Source: Halomonas llamarensis
GTDB taxonomy: Bacteria; Pseudomonadota; Gammaproteobacteria; Pseudomonadales; Halomonadaceae
Assembly (NCBI RefSeq): GCF_023555005.1
Contig: NZ_JAMJPJ010000010.1
Coordinates: 1 to 64,000, forward strand
Length of the DNA: 64,000 nucleotides
Direction: 5' to 3'
Shown: piece by piece, positions 27,728-36,502 of the stretch
How positions within the stretch are numbered: the first letter of the stretch is position 1
Layout: each line of letters begins with the position of its first letter
Notes under the pieces: model-generated
Seen by the model: the letters and a program-made list of their open reading frames with translations, nothing else
What the model was told of the DNA's origin: nothing
Databases searched by the model: none
Made by a program: the position numbers and the translations under genes

Positions 27728-27841
27728 ATGAAAGTTCGAGCTTCCGTAAAGAAGATGTGCCGTAACTGTAAGATCATTCGTCGCAATGGCGCTGTCCGCG
27801 TCATTTGCATCGAACCGCGGCACAAGCAGCGCCAGGGTTAA
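27728..27841 (+). CDS. rpmJ: Ribosomal protein L36
   Basis: This 37-residue protein reads [19 protein letters not shown] and ends RHKQRQG. It is the zinc-ribbon form, with C11, C14, C27 and H32 as likely ligands. It lies between secY and rpsM as in E. coli and is one residue shorter than the E. coli protein. Confidence 0.96.
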   Translation: MKVRASVKKMCRNCKIIRRNGAVRVICIEPRHKQRQG

Positions 27842-27946
27842 TCTCTGGGCTGATGTTTAAGCCGGTGCTGGCATATCCCTAGCTCAGCATGCAAAACAGT
27901 TTTTATGAACCGATTTTTATGAATCAGTTCTTATGAACATATGTAT

Positions 27947-27975
27947 TTGCATCTGTGCGCTGAAAGGGATATGCT
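27947..27975 (+). promoter_or_regulatory. Candidate promoter of the alpha operon
   Basis: TTGCAT (27947-27952) and TATGCT (27970-27975) are 17 bases apart, 58 bases before rpsM. The match is moderate. The -10 region also overlaps a possible hairpin AAAGGG (27963-27968) with CCCTTT, so an RNA-level role such as S4 control is an alternative. Confidence 0.4.
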
Positions 27976-28032
27976 GTTGCCCCTTTTGTAGATGAACACA
28001 CGAGCAAGCCGCTCAAACTTCGGAGTAAGCTG

Positions 28033-28389
28033 ATGGCCCGTATTGCAGGCGTCAATATCCCGGATAACAAGCATGCGGCGATCTCGCTGACCTATATCTT
28101 CGGAATCGGTCGTACCCGCGCTGAGCACATCTGTGCTGCTGCTGGTATTGCACTGACTGCCAAAGTTCAGGACCTGTCTTCTGAAGAAGTTGACACACTA
28201 CGTTCTGAAGTTGGTAAGTACACCGTAGAAGGTGACCTTCGTCGTGATGTTACGCTTAACATTAAGCGTCTCATGGACTTAGGTTGCTATCGTGGTCTGC
28301 GTCATCGCCGTAGTCTTCCGCTGCGTGGTCAGCGGACTAAGACTAACGCGCGTACCCGTAAGGGCCCGCGTAAGCCGATCCGCAAATAA
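28033..28389 (+). CDS. rpsM: Ribosomal protein S13
   Basis: S13 (118 residues) contacts P-site tRNA and forms inter-subunit bridges. It begins [20 protein letters not shown] and ends with [20 protein letters not shown]. It is the first gene of the alpha operon (rpsM, rpsK, rpsD, rpoA, rplQ). Confidence 0.98.
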   Translation: MARIAGVNIPDNKHAAISLTYIFGIGRTRAEHICAAAGIALTAKVQDLSSEEVDTLRSEVGKYTVEGDLRRDVTLNIKRLMDLGCYRGLRHRRSLPLRGQRTKTNARTRKGPRKPIRK

Positions 28390-28441
28390 TACGCAGGCTC
28401 TTTAGTAGAGAGTCAGCGTAACGACAGGAATAGACATCAAC

Positions 28442-28828
<387 letters not shown>

Positions 28829-28840
28829 GGAGACAGATTC

Positions 28841-29461
28841 ATGGCCCGTTATATTGGACCGAAGTGCAAATTGTCTCGCCGGGAAGGCACCGACCTCTTT
28901 TTGAAGAGCGGTGTAACTCCCTTCGAGAAAAAGTGTAAATCCGAGCAAATCCCGGGTGTACACGGCCAGCGTCGTCAGCGTCTTTCCGACTACGGCTTGC
29001 AGCTTCGCGAGAAGCAAAAAGTACGCCGTATGTATGGCGTACTCGAAAAGCAGTTCCGCAACTACTACAAAGCCGCTGCCCGCCTGAAGGGCGCCACCGG
29101 TGAAGTATTGTTGCAGTTGCTTGAATCCCGACTGGACAACGTCGTCTACCGGATGGGCTTCGGCTCGACTCGCTCTGAAGCGCGTCAGCTGGTCAGCCAC
29201 AAGGCGATTGTCGTGAATGGAAAAACCGTTAACGTGGCTTCTTATCAAGTGAAGCCGGGTGACGTGGTTTCTGTTCGCGAAAAGGCGAAGAACCAAGCTC
29301 GCATCCAAAACGCATTGGCACTTGCTGCCAACCGCGGTGATGTGGTGTGGATTGAAACCGACGCCAAGAAGATGGAAGGCACTTTCAAGGCTCTGCCTGA
29401 ACGCGGTGACCTGTCTGCCGACATCAACGAAAACCTGATCGTCGAGCTGTACTCGAAGTAA
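28841..29461 (+). CDS. rpsD: Ribosomal protein S4
   Basis: S4 (206 residues) initiates 30S assembly; in E. coli it represses the alpha operon. It begins [20 protein letters not shown], and an S4-type RNA-binding domain with [20 protein letters not shown] starts near residue 92. Confidence 0.98.
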   Translation: MARYIGPKCKLSRREGTDLFLKSGVTPFEKKCKSEQIPGVHGQRRQRLSDYGLQLREKQKVRRMYGVLEKQFRNYYKAAARLKGATGEVLLQLLESRLDNVVYRMGFGSTRSEARQLVSHKAIVVNGKTVNVASYQVKPGDVVSVREKAKNQARIQNALALAANRGDVVWIETDAKKMEGTFKALPERGDLSADINENLIVELYSK

Positions 29462-29483
29462 GCTGTTAATAGCTTCTTCAAGC

Positions 29484-29513
29484 CCGGGCGGAGTAGCGCT
29501 GCTTCCCGCCCGG
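29484..29513 (+). other. GC-rich hairpin between rpsD and rpoA
   Basis: CCGGGCGG (29484-29491) pairs perfectly with CCGCCCGG (29506-29513). It lacks a T run, so it is not a good terminator. It may act as an mRNA stability element or attenuator before rpoA. It is followed by a direct repeat of TGCTCTTGAGT (29515-29525 and 29530-29540). Confidence 0.55.
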
Positions 29514-29576
29514 TTGCTCTTGAGTTGTATGCTCTTGAGTACTCAGTATCCGTTTGGCAGCCTGAAAGGTGTTCTT

Positions 29577-30572
29577 ATGCAGCGTTCAGTGACCGAGTTT
29601 CTTCGTCCTCGCGACATCAAGGTCGAAGAAATCAGCGCACATCACGCCAAAATCGTTCTCGAACCGTTCGAGCGCGGCTTTGGTCACACCCTGGGGAATG
29701 CACTACGTCGCATTCTGCTTTCATCCATGCCCGGCGCTGCCGTGGTAGAGGCTGAGATTGCTGGTGTCGAGCACGAATATAGTGCGCTCGAAGGGGTGCA
29801 GGAAGATGTCATTGAAATCCTCCTGAATTTGAAAGATGTTGCGATCAAGATGCACAGCCGCGATGAGGCGGTGCTCTCGCTGAACAAGCAGGGCCCAGCC
29901 GTCGTCACCGCTGGCGACATTGCGCTTGATCATAGCGTCGAAATCGTTAACCCGGACCACGTGATTGCCCACGTCAATGAAGGTGCCGAGCTGAAGGTTC
30001 AGCTAAAGGTAGCGATGGGTCGTGGTTATGAGCCAGCAGACGTTCGTGGCTCTGACGAAGAGTCTCGCACAATTGGTCGCCTGCAGCTGGATGCCACCTT
30101 CAGTCCTGTGTGTCGTGTTTCCTACGCTGTCGAAGCCGCTCGTGTCGAGCAGCGTACCGACCTCGATAAGCTGATTATCGATCTGGAAACTGACGGTACT
30201 TTGGATCCGGAAGAGGCTATCCGCCGCAGCGCGACTATTCTGCAAGAGCAGCTGGCCGCCTTCGTCGACCTGGAAGCTGATAAAGAACAGGAAGTCGAAG
30301 AAGAAGAAGATCACGTTGATCCGATTCTACTGCGCCCCGTAGACGATCTTGAGTTGACCGTTCGCAGCGCTAACTGCCTTAAAGCCGAGAATATTTACTA
30401 TATTGGCGATCTGATCCAGCGCACAGAAGTTGAGCTTTTGAAGACCCCGAATCTCGGTAAAAAATCTTTGAATGAAATCAAAGACGTCTTGGCAGCCCGC
30501 GGCTTGTCCCTCGGCATGCGGCTAGAAAATTGGCCGCCCGCTAGCCTGAAGGACGATAAGGCCTCTGCGTGA
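29577..30572 (+). CDS. rpoA: RNA polymerase alpha subunit
   Basis: The alpha subunit (331 residues) dimerises through its N-terminal domain ([20 protein letters not shown]) to start polymerase assembly. Its C-terminal domain contacts UP elements and activators ([20 protein letters not shown]). I chose the ATG at 29577 ([14 protein letters not shown]); upstream in-frame codons lie in the hairpin and direct repeats. The interdomain linker is acidic (EVEEEEDH). Confidence 0.97.
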   Translation: MQRSVTEFLRPRDIKVEEISAHHAKIVLEPFERGFGHTLGNALRRILLSSMPGAAVVEAEIAGVEHEYSALEGVQEDVIEILLNLKDVAIKMHSRDEAVLSLNKQGPAVVTAGDIALDHSVEIVNPDHVIAHVNEGAELKVQLKVAMGRGYEPADVRGSDEESRTIGRLQLDATFSPVCRVSYAVEAARVEQRTDLDKLIIDLETDGTLDPEEAIRRSATILQEQLAAFVDLEADKEQEVEEEEDHVDPILLRPVDDLELTVRSANCLKAENIYYIGDLIQRTEVELLKTPNLGKKSLNEIKDVLAARGLSLGMRLENWPPASLKDDKASA

Positions 30573-30611
30573 GCGTCGACTTGAGTCCCAGTTTGGTAAG
30601 GAATCACAATC

Positions 30612-30998
30612 ATGCGTCATCGTAAGAGTGGTCGTCAATTAAATCGTAACAGCTCGCATCGTCAGGCCATGTTCAAAAACATGTCCGTGTCGCTCGTCGA
30701 GCACGAAGTGATTAAGACAACCCTACCCAAAGCCAAAGAGTTGCGTCGTGTTATCGAGCCGCTAATCACTTTGGCCAAAGAAGACAGCGTTGCTAACCGC
30801 CGTTTGGCATTTGCCCGCACGCGCTCTAAAGAAGCCGTCGGCAAACTGTTCAATGAGCTAGGGCCGCGTTACGTCGAGCGTCCGGGCGGTTATGTCCGTA
30901 TTCTTAAGTGCGGGTTCCGCACCGGCGACAACGCACCAATGGCATACGTTGAGCTTGTCGACCGCCCGGTAATGGAAGAAGCTGCCGCTGAAGAGTAA
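30612..30998 (+). CDS. rplQ: Ribosomal protein L17
   Basis: L17 (128 residues) sits near the tunnel exit. It starts [20 protein letters not shown] and ends with [15 protein letters not shown] plus an acidic tail. It is the last gene of the ribosomal cluster. Confidence 0.98.
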   Translation: MRHRKSGRQLNRNSSHRQAMFKNMSVSLVEHEVIKTTLPKAKELRRVIEPLITLAKEDSVANRRLAFARTRSKEAVGKLFNELGPRYVERPGGYVRILKCGFRTGDNAPMAYVELVDRPVMEEAAAEE

Positions 30999-31026
30999 TT
31001 TTTAGACACACATCTTCACTGCCGGT

Positions 31027-31082
31027 AAAACCGGCCTTATCCTTTTGCGCTAGCAGCGCCTGGATAAGGCCGGTTTTTTTTT
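31027..31082 (+). terminator. Strong terminator after rplQ
   Basis: A perfect 16-bp stem pairs 31027-31042 (AAAACCGGCCTTATCC) with 31062-31077, followed by a continuous T run to 31082. It ends the alpha operon. Confidence 0.95.
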
Positions 31083-31233
31083 GCTTTATTGATTAGCTTA
31101 AACTTATTTAAGGCTTTGTTTTGTGCTAAAACATATTCCGCGTATTTACGCTTGCTTTGCTATGGCATTTAAGGCGAAGCTGACCATAATAAAAAATTGA
31201 GCCGCTAAATTGGCATCGTCACAGGGGCATCAC

Positions 31234-32553
31234 ATGCAAGGGGCATCGGCATACGCATCCCAGCTGCGCGTTCATCCGTGTAGCTTGTGTTTGGTCTGGC
31301 TAGTTTTATTTGTTTCAAGCGTGGCATTTTTCGTGTCTTCAAACGCCCACGCGAATCCGCGTTATGCCGGTATAGTGGTTAATCTTAAAAACGGCGAAGT
31401 GCTTTACGCAGAAAATGCCGATGCACGGCGTTACCCTGCCTCGTTAACCAAAATGATGACGCTCTACTTGGCGTTTGAAGCGTTGGAAGAGGGTACCCTG
31501 CGTTTAGACCAAGCCCTACCCGTCTCGCGTTATGCCGCCGCTAAGCCTGCGGTAAAGCTTTGGCTTGCTGCGGGTAGTTCGATTCCGGTTGACACCGCCA
31601 TTCGGGCCCTGGCGGTACGCTCGGCGAATGACGTTGCCGCGGTGGTAGCTGAAGCATTAGGCGGCAGCGAAGCACGTTTCGGGCAAATGATGACGGCTAA
31701 AGCGCGCGAGCTGGGCATGCGCGCCACTACCTTTCGCAATGCCTCGGGCTTACCAGATGACGCTCAGGTTACGACGGCGCGGGATATGCTGATGCTCTCG
31801 GTACGCGTCATGCAGGACTTTCCCCAGTATTACCATTATTTTGGCCTGCAAGAATTCGTTTATCGCGGGACCAAACATACAAGCCATAATCGCTTGGTCA
31901 AAAACTACCCGGGTGCCGATGGGTTAAAAACCGGTTTTATTCGCGCGTCGGGGTTTAATGTGGCGACCACGGCCACGCGAGGCGAGCGACGTTTGGTCGG
32001 TGTAGTGATGGGAGGATTCAGCTCTCAATCCCGCGATGCACATATGGCAGATTTGCTTAATCGTAGCTTTATGCGTGCTGAGTTACGTGATCAGCGGTCC
32101 TGGTTGGCGGATGCTGATTTTTCACGTGAGCATATGCGCTTTAGTACGTTGGCAGCGGTTGAGCCCGCCCAACTCCCACCGATGAATACGGCAAGCCCAC
32201 GTCTTTTGGCTTCGCTGGATACACGTGAGCATACGCCGTCTACACCTCAAAATGACCCATTACGAGCGTTGATTGAACGCGATGTGCCTGTTCTTGGTAC
32301 CCATGCAGTCGAAGCTTGGGGGATTCAGGTGGGGGCTTTTCGTCATGTCGATCAAGCGCAGCAGTTTGCACGGCTTGCCGCTGAACGTTTGCCCCATGAG
32401 ATGAACGCTCGTATTGCGGTGGATGCGTTGGATAGTCAGCGATCACTCTTTCGGGCTCGGCTGATGGCATTACAAGAAGGCCAGGCACGACAGGCTTGCC
32501 AGCAGCTTAAGGCTCAAGGGATGGAGTGTATGGTGGTTAACGCAAGCCTCTGA
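31234..32553 (+). CDS. D-alanyl-D-alanine carboxypeptidase with C-terminal SPOR domain
   Basis: This serine peptidase of the PBP5 family (S11) trims the last D-Ala from peptidoglycan stem peptides. From the ATG at 31234 (AGGGG at 31223-31227) it has 439 residues, a hydrophobic signal region ending near NAHA, and the three catalytic motifs SLTK (residue 70), SAN (130) and KTG (232). The last 75 residues resemble a SPOR domain (WGIQVGAFRHVDQAQQFA), which binds denuded septal peptidoglycan. The usual PBP5 amphipathic membrane anchor is therefore replaced, and septal location is inferred. A TTG start at 31210 is possible. Confidence 0.9.
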   Translation: MQGASAYASQLRVHPCSLCLVWLVLFVSSVAFFVSSNAHANPRYAGIVVNLKNGEVLYAENADARRYPASLTKMMTLYLAFEALEEGTLRLDQALPVSRYAAAKPAVKLWLAAGSSIPVDTAIRALAVRSANDVAAVVAEALGGSEARFGQMMTAKARELGMRATTFRNASGLPDDAQVTTARDMLMLSVRVMQDFPQYYHYFGLQEFVYRGTKHTSHNRLVKNYPGADGLKTGFIRASGFNVATTATRGERRLVGVVMGGFSSQSRDAHMADLLNRSFMRAELRDQRSWLADADFSREHMRFSTLAAVEPAQLPPMNTASPRLLASLDTREHTPSTPQNDPLRALIERDVPVLGTHAVEAWGIQVGAFRHVDQAQQFARLAAERLPHEMNARIAVDALDSQRSLFRARLMALQEGQARQACQQLKAQGMECMVVNASL

Positions 32554-32569
32554 ATATTGCATCGTCACG

Positions 32570-32604
32570 ACACCCCGTCAGGGCAACTTGGCGGGGTGTT
32601 TTTT
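32570..32604 (+). terminator. Rho-independent terminator
   Basis: ACACCCCG (32570-32577) pairs with CGGGGTGT (32592-32599), followed by TTTTTT. It ends the carboxypeptidase transcript. Confidence 0.9.
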
Positions 32605-32632
32605 GTAACAATTAGCACTTGCGGGAGAGGTG

Positions 32633-33508
32633 ATGAGTTCATCGTTAAAAGGGATCGGCTGTATGTGCCTCGGTGTGCTATTTCTCGCTTTAGGCGATGC
32701 CGTTTCGAAATGGTTAGGCGAGGTGCATTCGCCACTGCAAATCATCTTTTTTCGTGCGCTTGTATCACTCCCGCTAATCGCGCTATTGGCTTACTTTGCT
32801 GGTGGGATGCGTAAGCTACGCACCAAAAGACCTAAAGTTCACCTGCTGCGCGGGATAATCTATACCGGCACGATGGGGTTTTTTGTGTTGGGCCTGACGA
32901 TGCTACCGTTGGCGGAAGCCACGGCGATTGCGTTTGTCGCGCCGCTTTTTGTTACGCTGCTGTCGGTGCCGTTGTTGGGTGAACGTATCGAGCCGCCCGT
33001 GCTGGTGGCATCACTGGTCGGCTTTCTCGGGGTGCTCATCGTGGTGCGGCCCGGCGGCGATGCCTTCGGCATGGGTGCTTTGGTATTGGTGGCCGCTGCC
33101 CTTTGCTATGCTTTGATGATGATTACCGCCAGGCGCTATGGCGGGCGCGAGCATCTTTGGGCGATGGTGTTTTATATGACCGTAGTGCCGCTTGTGTTAA
33201 CCGCTGCGGCTTTACCGTGGGTGTGGCAAACGCCGCTGCCGTGGCACTGGTTGGGGTTTCTGGGCTCGGGTGTGTTTGGCGTTGGCGCAACGGCGTTTAT
33301 TACCTTGGCGTTTCGCTTTGCACCGGCGGCTATCGCCGCCCCGTTTGACTACAGCGCGATGCTTTGGGCAGTGCTCTTAGGGTGGTGGTTTTGGGGTGAG
33401 CTTCCCGACGTTTGGGTATGGGTGGGGAGTGTGCTGATTATCGGCAGCGGTTTGGCGATTGCTTATATGGAACGCCGTACCAGCCTCAAACGCCGCCCGA
33501 GCGCATAA
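32633..33508 (+). CDS. EamA/DMT-family membrane transporter
   Basis: This 291-residue protein has about ten hydrophobic segments arranged as two EamA repeats (split near residue 145). It belongs to the drug/metabolite transporter superfamily, whose members export amino acids or other small metabolites. The first repeat has the typical FFRALVSLPLIALLAY and VAPLFVTLLSVPLLGERI segments. Substrate cannot be read from the sequence. ATG at 32633 follows GGGAG; a GTG one codon earlier is possible. Its 3' end overlaps thiE by 23 bases in a convergent arrangement. Confidence 0.85.
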   Translation: MSSSLKGIGCMCLGVLFLALGDAVSKWLGEVHSPLQIIFFRALVSLPLIALLAYFAGGMRKLRTKRPKVHLLRGIIYTGTMGFFVLGLTMLPLAEATAIAFVAPLFVTLLSVPLLGERIEPPVLVASLVGFLGVLIVVRPGGDAFGMGALVLVAAALCYALMMITARRYGGREHLWAMVFYMTVVPLVLTAAALPWVWQTPLPWHWLGFLGSGVFGVGATAFITLAFRFAPAAIAAPFDYSAMLWAVLLGWWFWGELPDVWVWVGSVLIIGSGLAIAYMERRTSLKRRPSA

Positions 33509-34136
33509 CCTCGCGTTGGCGCCAACGCATCGCAAGTTCCTTCGCCGCATTCTGTGGCGAGGCTTGGCCGCAAATGGCCGAAATGACAGCTATGCCGTGT
33601 GCGCCACTGCGTTTCACCGCGTCAATATGCTGAGCTTTTAATCCGCCAATCGCCACGCTAGGAACAGCACTTACTTCTACCAAGGTGGCCAAGCCATCAA
33701 AACCCAGGGGAGTGGCGTGATCCTGTTTGCTAGTGGTGGCAAATACAGGTCCTAAGCCAACATAATCCAGCCCTTCGAGGGGCATACTGTTGAGTTGTTC
33801 AAGCGTATTGATCGACAAGCCGATAATAGCGTTCGGCCCAAGCGCGTCACGCGCCTCGCGCACAGTGGTGTCGCTCTGGCCGACGTGCAAGCCTTCGGCG
33901 CCGCTTGCGAGGGCGACATTCAAGCGGTCGTTGATGATCAAAGGAACATTCTTTGGCTTTAGTATTGCGTTAAGCCGTTTGGCCTGCTCAATCATGGTTG
34001 TTTCGCTAGCGTGTTTGTCGCGCAGTTGCACCATTGTCACCCCCCCGGCTACTGCGTCTTCCACGGTGCGCTCAAGGCCGTAGGGTTGGCACAATGTGGC
34101 GTCGGTGACGAGGTAAACCGAGAGGTCAAAGCGCAT
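33486..34136 (-). CDS. thiE: Thiamine-phosphate synthase
   Basis: ThiE joins hydroxymethylpyrimidine diphosphate and thiazole phosphate to thiamine monophosphate. The 216-residue TIM barrel shows YLVTD at the N terminus, VQLRDK near residue 37, IINDRLNVALASGAEGLHVGQ, and the phosphate-binding VAIGGL. The ATG at 34136 has GGAG (34144-34147) upstream and lies inside the end of thiM, so the two are co-translated. Both are probably controlled by the TPP riboswitch. Confidence 0.95.
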   Translation of the reverse strand: MRFDLSVYLVTDATLCQPYGLERTVEDAVAGGVTMVQLRDKHASETTMIEQAKRLNAILKPKNVPLIINDRLNVALASGAEGLHVGQSDTTVREARDALGPNAIIGLSINTLEQLNSMPLEGLDYVGLGPVFATTSKQDHATPLGFDGLATLVEVSAVPSVAIGGLKAQHIDAVKRSGAHGIAVISAICGQASPQNAAKELAMRWRQREVMRSGGV

Positions 34137-34938
34137 CGATAAGCTCCAGCGAGAGATGTTGGTCAAGATCCTGCGGTGTTAGCTGGTAAAGGGCATCCAG
34201 AAATGCGGGCATAAAGCTGCCGGGGCCCTCAGCCTTAACGCCCGCACGTGCCCCCGCCAGTGCGAAACAGCCAAACGCCGCGGCCGTTGCTTCAAGCGGC
34301 TGCTCGTCAGCCACGGCCATAAACGCGGCCACGCTTGCACTCAGTGCGCAGCCGAGTGTCGTCACCCGAGGCATCAGCGTATGGCCGCCGGTTACTCGCA
34401 ATGTGCTATCGCCATCCGTCATCAGGTCAATATCGCCACTCACGCCCACAATACAGCGCTGCTTGCGCGCTAATCGACAGGCAGCCATGTAGGCATCCTC
34501 GGCACTTGCCGTGCTATCAACGCCTCGCCCAGGGTTGGCGATGCCGTTAAGGGTGAGAATTTCGGACGCGTTACCGCGAATAACCCGGGGTTGATGCTTT
34601 AGCAGGTCAGCGCAGAGACGCTGGCGGTATGTCGTGGCGCCGACGGCTACGGGGTCGAGCACCCAAGGGATATTGTGCGCGCGGGCAGTGCGCGTGGCAC
34701 TAAGCATGGCGTTTGCCCAGGGGGATGAAACGGTACCGATATTAATCGATAGCGCGTCGCTGAGTGGCACGAATTCGTCGACTTCTTCAGTTGCATGCAG
34801 CATTGCTGGCGAGGCGCCGAGCGCTAGCAAGACATTCGCGCTACTGTTCATCGCCACGTAATTGGTGATGCAATGCGTCAGCGGAGGATGTTGGCGAAGG
34901 GCGGTAAAGTAGTGACTCAAAGCAGGTGCTGGTGGCAT
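34126..34938 (-). CDS. thiM: Hydroxyethylthiazole kinase
   Basis: ThiM phosphorylates the thiazole alcohol so that ThiE can use it, a salvage route to thiamine. The 270-residue ribokinase-like protein has THCITNYVAMNSSANVLLA, WVLDPVAVGAT, VIRGNASEI and the catalytic-loop region TLGCALSASVAA. In this last motif the usual GTGC reads LGC around the conserved Cys. I chose the ATG at 34938 because it follows the GGGAGG that the riboswitch platform can mask; the open frame further upstream lies in the riboswitch. Confidence 0.93.
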   Translation of the reverse strand: MPPAPALSHYFTALRQHPPLTHCITNYVAMNSSANVLLALGASPAMLHATEEVDEFVPLSDALSINIGTVSSPWANAMLSATRTARAHNIPWVLDPVAVGATTYRQRLCADLLKHQPRVIRGNASEILTLNGIANPGRGVDSTASAEDAYMAACRLARKQRCIVGVSGDIDLMTDGDSTLRVTGGHTLMPRVTTLGCALSASVAAFMAVADEQPLEATAAAFGCFALAGARAGVKAEGPGSFMPAFLDALYQLTPQDLDQHLSLELIDAL

Positions 34939-34943
34939 GACAT

Positions 34944-34959
34944 CCTCCCGGGTGGGAGG
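34944..34959 (-). promoter_or_regulatory. Shine-Dalgarno sequestering hairpin of thiM
   Basis: On the minus strand CCTCCC (34959-34954) can pair with the thiM ribosome binding site GGGAGG (34949-34944). The stem lies between the TPP aptamer and the ATG. This suggests control at the level of translation initiation, as known for enteric thiM. Confidence 0.65.
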
Positions 34960-34975
34960 CAATGGGGTGAGCCCC

Positions 34976-35065
34976 ACGACTCCCTACGCCGGTATTATCC
35001 GGTTCAGGTGATGAGGGTGCGTCTCAGCCCGGATTTCCGCAGAAAATCACGAGCGCCCCTGTCGT
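34976..35065 (-). promoter_or_regulatory. TPP riboswitch (THI element)
   Basis: Read on the minus strand, the closing stem ACGAC (35065-35061) and GTCGT (34980-34976) encloses AGGGGCGC, the conserved GGGCTGAGA, ACCTGAACCGGATAATACC and GGCGTAGGGA. These are the core TPP aptamer motifs. It precedes thiM-thiE, as expected for thiamine feedback control. Confidence 0.96.
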
Positions 35066-35094
35066 ATTCGATAAGCGCTATCGTAGCGGATCTG

Positions 35095-35439
35095 CTAGCG
35101 AAAGGCGATCCGTGTGCCGTAGGCGAGCATTTCATTAGGCGTCAGAGCATGCCCGGGAACACCGATCATTTCATCCCCGCATTGATCGCTGAAGGTCAGA
35201 ATGCCGTGTTTCAGGCCTAGTTGACCTAGCTTGTCGCGAATTTCGCCGGTGCCTAGGAAGGTGCATGTTTTACCCTGTTCGTCGCTCAATTCGGAAACCC
35301 CTTGAGGATGGTGAAAGCGCACCATGTAGATGCCATCCATTGACTCCACCTCCACAATGGGGGAAAACCCATTGTGAATCGCATGGGAAAGTTGTTTGTA
35401 GGTAATACGATCACTCAATACATAATCGCTGTTCGGCAT
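35095..35439 (-). CDS. Small uncharacterised protein (DUF6482-like)
   Basis: A 114-residue soluble protein starting MPNSDYVLSDRITYKQLSHAI. It has no signal peptide or membrane segment. I recognise no catalytic motif; the size and the SPIVEVESMDGIYMVRF stretch recall the DUF6482 family of marine gammaproteobacteria, but this is from memory. It is monocistronic, downstream-facing towards the thi operon. Confidence 0.6.
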   Translation of the reverse strand: MPNSDYVLSDRITYKQLSHAIHNGFSPIVEVESMDGIYMVRFHHPQGVSELSDEQGKTCTFLGTGEIRDKLGQLGLKHGILTFSDQCGDEMIGVPGHALTPNEMLAYGTRIAFR

Positions 35440-35600
35440 GACACTATCCTCGCTAGGATTGCTTTTTGTATAGTATGTGAAAGTTAACTGTAGAGGTTTT
35501 GTGCTATTTTTCCAGCATCAAGCGTGCGAAAGCATCGTTTATGCCAATGGCGTAGGCTGATAAAGTCATCATTCTCGACGCATCAAAAAGGAGCGACACG

Positions 35601-36134
35601 ATGATTTTTCAAGGGGAGCAGCATCCCGGCGTCAACGCCACGCCCGCTGAGACGCAAGGGTTTCGTCTTAATCACACGATGTTGCGGATCAAAGACCCCG
35701 AGCGTTCGTTGGCGTTTTACTCGCGCGTATTTGGTATGCAGGTGATGCGGCGGTTAGACTTCGAAGAGATGAATTTTTCGCTCTATTTTCTCGCCAAGCT
35801 GGAGGAAAGCGACAATGTACCGGAGGATACCGAGGCGCGCACGGTTTGGACGTTTAGCCAAAAAGGGTTGTTAGAGCTAACGCATAACTGGGGCACAGAG
35901 GGTCAAGACGACTTTGCCTACCATGACGGCAACGCAGAGCCGCAGGGCTTTGGTCATATTTGTTTCAGTGTCCCGAATGTTGAAGCGGCTCAGGCGTGGT
36001 TCGACGAACACGATGTCACCTTCGTCAAACGTGCTGATCAAGGCAAGATGAAAGGCGTCATTTTCGTCAAGGACCCCGACGGCTACTGGATCGAAGTGAT
36101 TCAAGCTGATCGTATGGCGGCCATGGGCGATTAA
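35601..36134 (+). CDS. gloA: Lactoylglutathione lyase (glyoxalase I)
   Basis: GloA isomerises the methylglyoxal-glutathione hemithioacetal to S-lactoylglutathione. At 177 residues this is the long form, like the human and Pseudomonas GloA3 enzymes, rather than the 135-residue nickel-dependent E. coli type. The four metal-ligand positions can be aligned: H25 (LNHTMLRIKDP, where human has Gln), E92 (LELTHNWG), H119 (GFGHICF) and E165 (GYWIEV). The insertion typical of zinc enzymes is present. AAAGGAG precedes the ATG; the next gene starts 2 bases after the stop. Confidence 0.94.
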   Translation: MIFQGEQHPGVNATPAETQGFRLNHTMLRIKDPERSLAFYSRVFGMQVMRRLDFEEMNFSLYFLAKLEESDNVPEDTEARTVWTFSQKGLLELTHNWGTEGQDDFAYHDGNAEPQGFGHICFSVPNVEAAQAWFDEHDVTFVKRADQGKMKGVIFVKDPDGYWIEVIQADRMAAMGD

Positions 36135-36136
36135 CA

Positions 36137-36502
36137 ATGGCGCATTTGCTGTTTCGACTACGCCACGTCACAGAAGAAGAGGCCATGGAGGTTCGCCAGC
36201 TTTTAGAGGCTCATGGCATGGATACCTACGAAACCCAGGCAGGTTTTTTTCGGCTGGGCGTTGATGCCATTTGGCTGCGCGATTCATCCCAGCTTGATGA
36301 AGCGAAGGCGCTGTTGGCTGATTACCAAGCGCAGCGCCTAGCGTACGCCAAACGGGAGCATCAAGCCGCCATCGAGCGAGGTGAGGCACCTACCTTATGG
36401 AAACGCTTCGCCGCCCACCCGTTGCAAGTCATCTTGGTGTTTGTGGCGGTGATGGTAATTGCGCTTCTCACGCTGCTGCCGTTTATTGGCTTAGCTCGTT
36501 AA
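36137..36502 (+). CDS. DUF6164-like small membrane protein
   Basis: This 121-residue protein has a soluble N-terminal half (LLFRLRHVTEEEAMEVRQLL, then a regulatory-like fold similar in outline to DUF2007) and one C-terminal membrane helix at about 96-116. It lacks a known function. It is tightly linked to gloA (2-base gap) and its 3' end overlaps the convergent cupin gene by four bases. Confidence 0.65.
   Translation: MAHLLFRLRHVTEEEAMEVRQLLEAHGMDTYETQAGFFRLGVDAIWLRDSSQLDEAKALLADYQAQRLAYAKREHQAAIERGEAPTLWKRFAAHPLQVILVFVAVMVIALLTLLPFIGLAR

Noticed and set aside
35489..35502. TGTAGAGGTTTTGT also found at 61819-61832
   Set aside because: A shared 14-mer in two intergenic regions of a 64-kb window is interesting but has no dyad, no fixed position to genes and may be chance.
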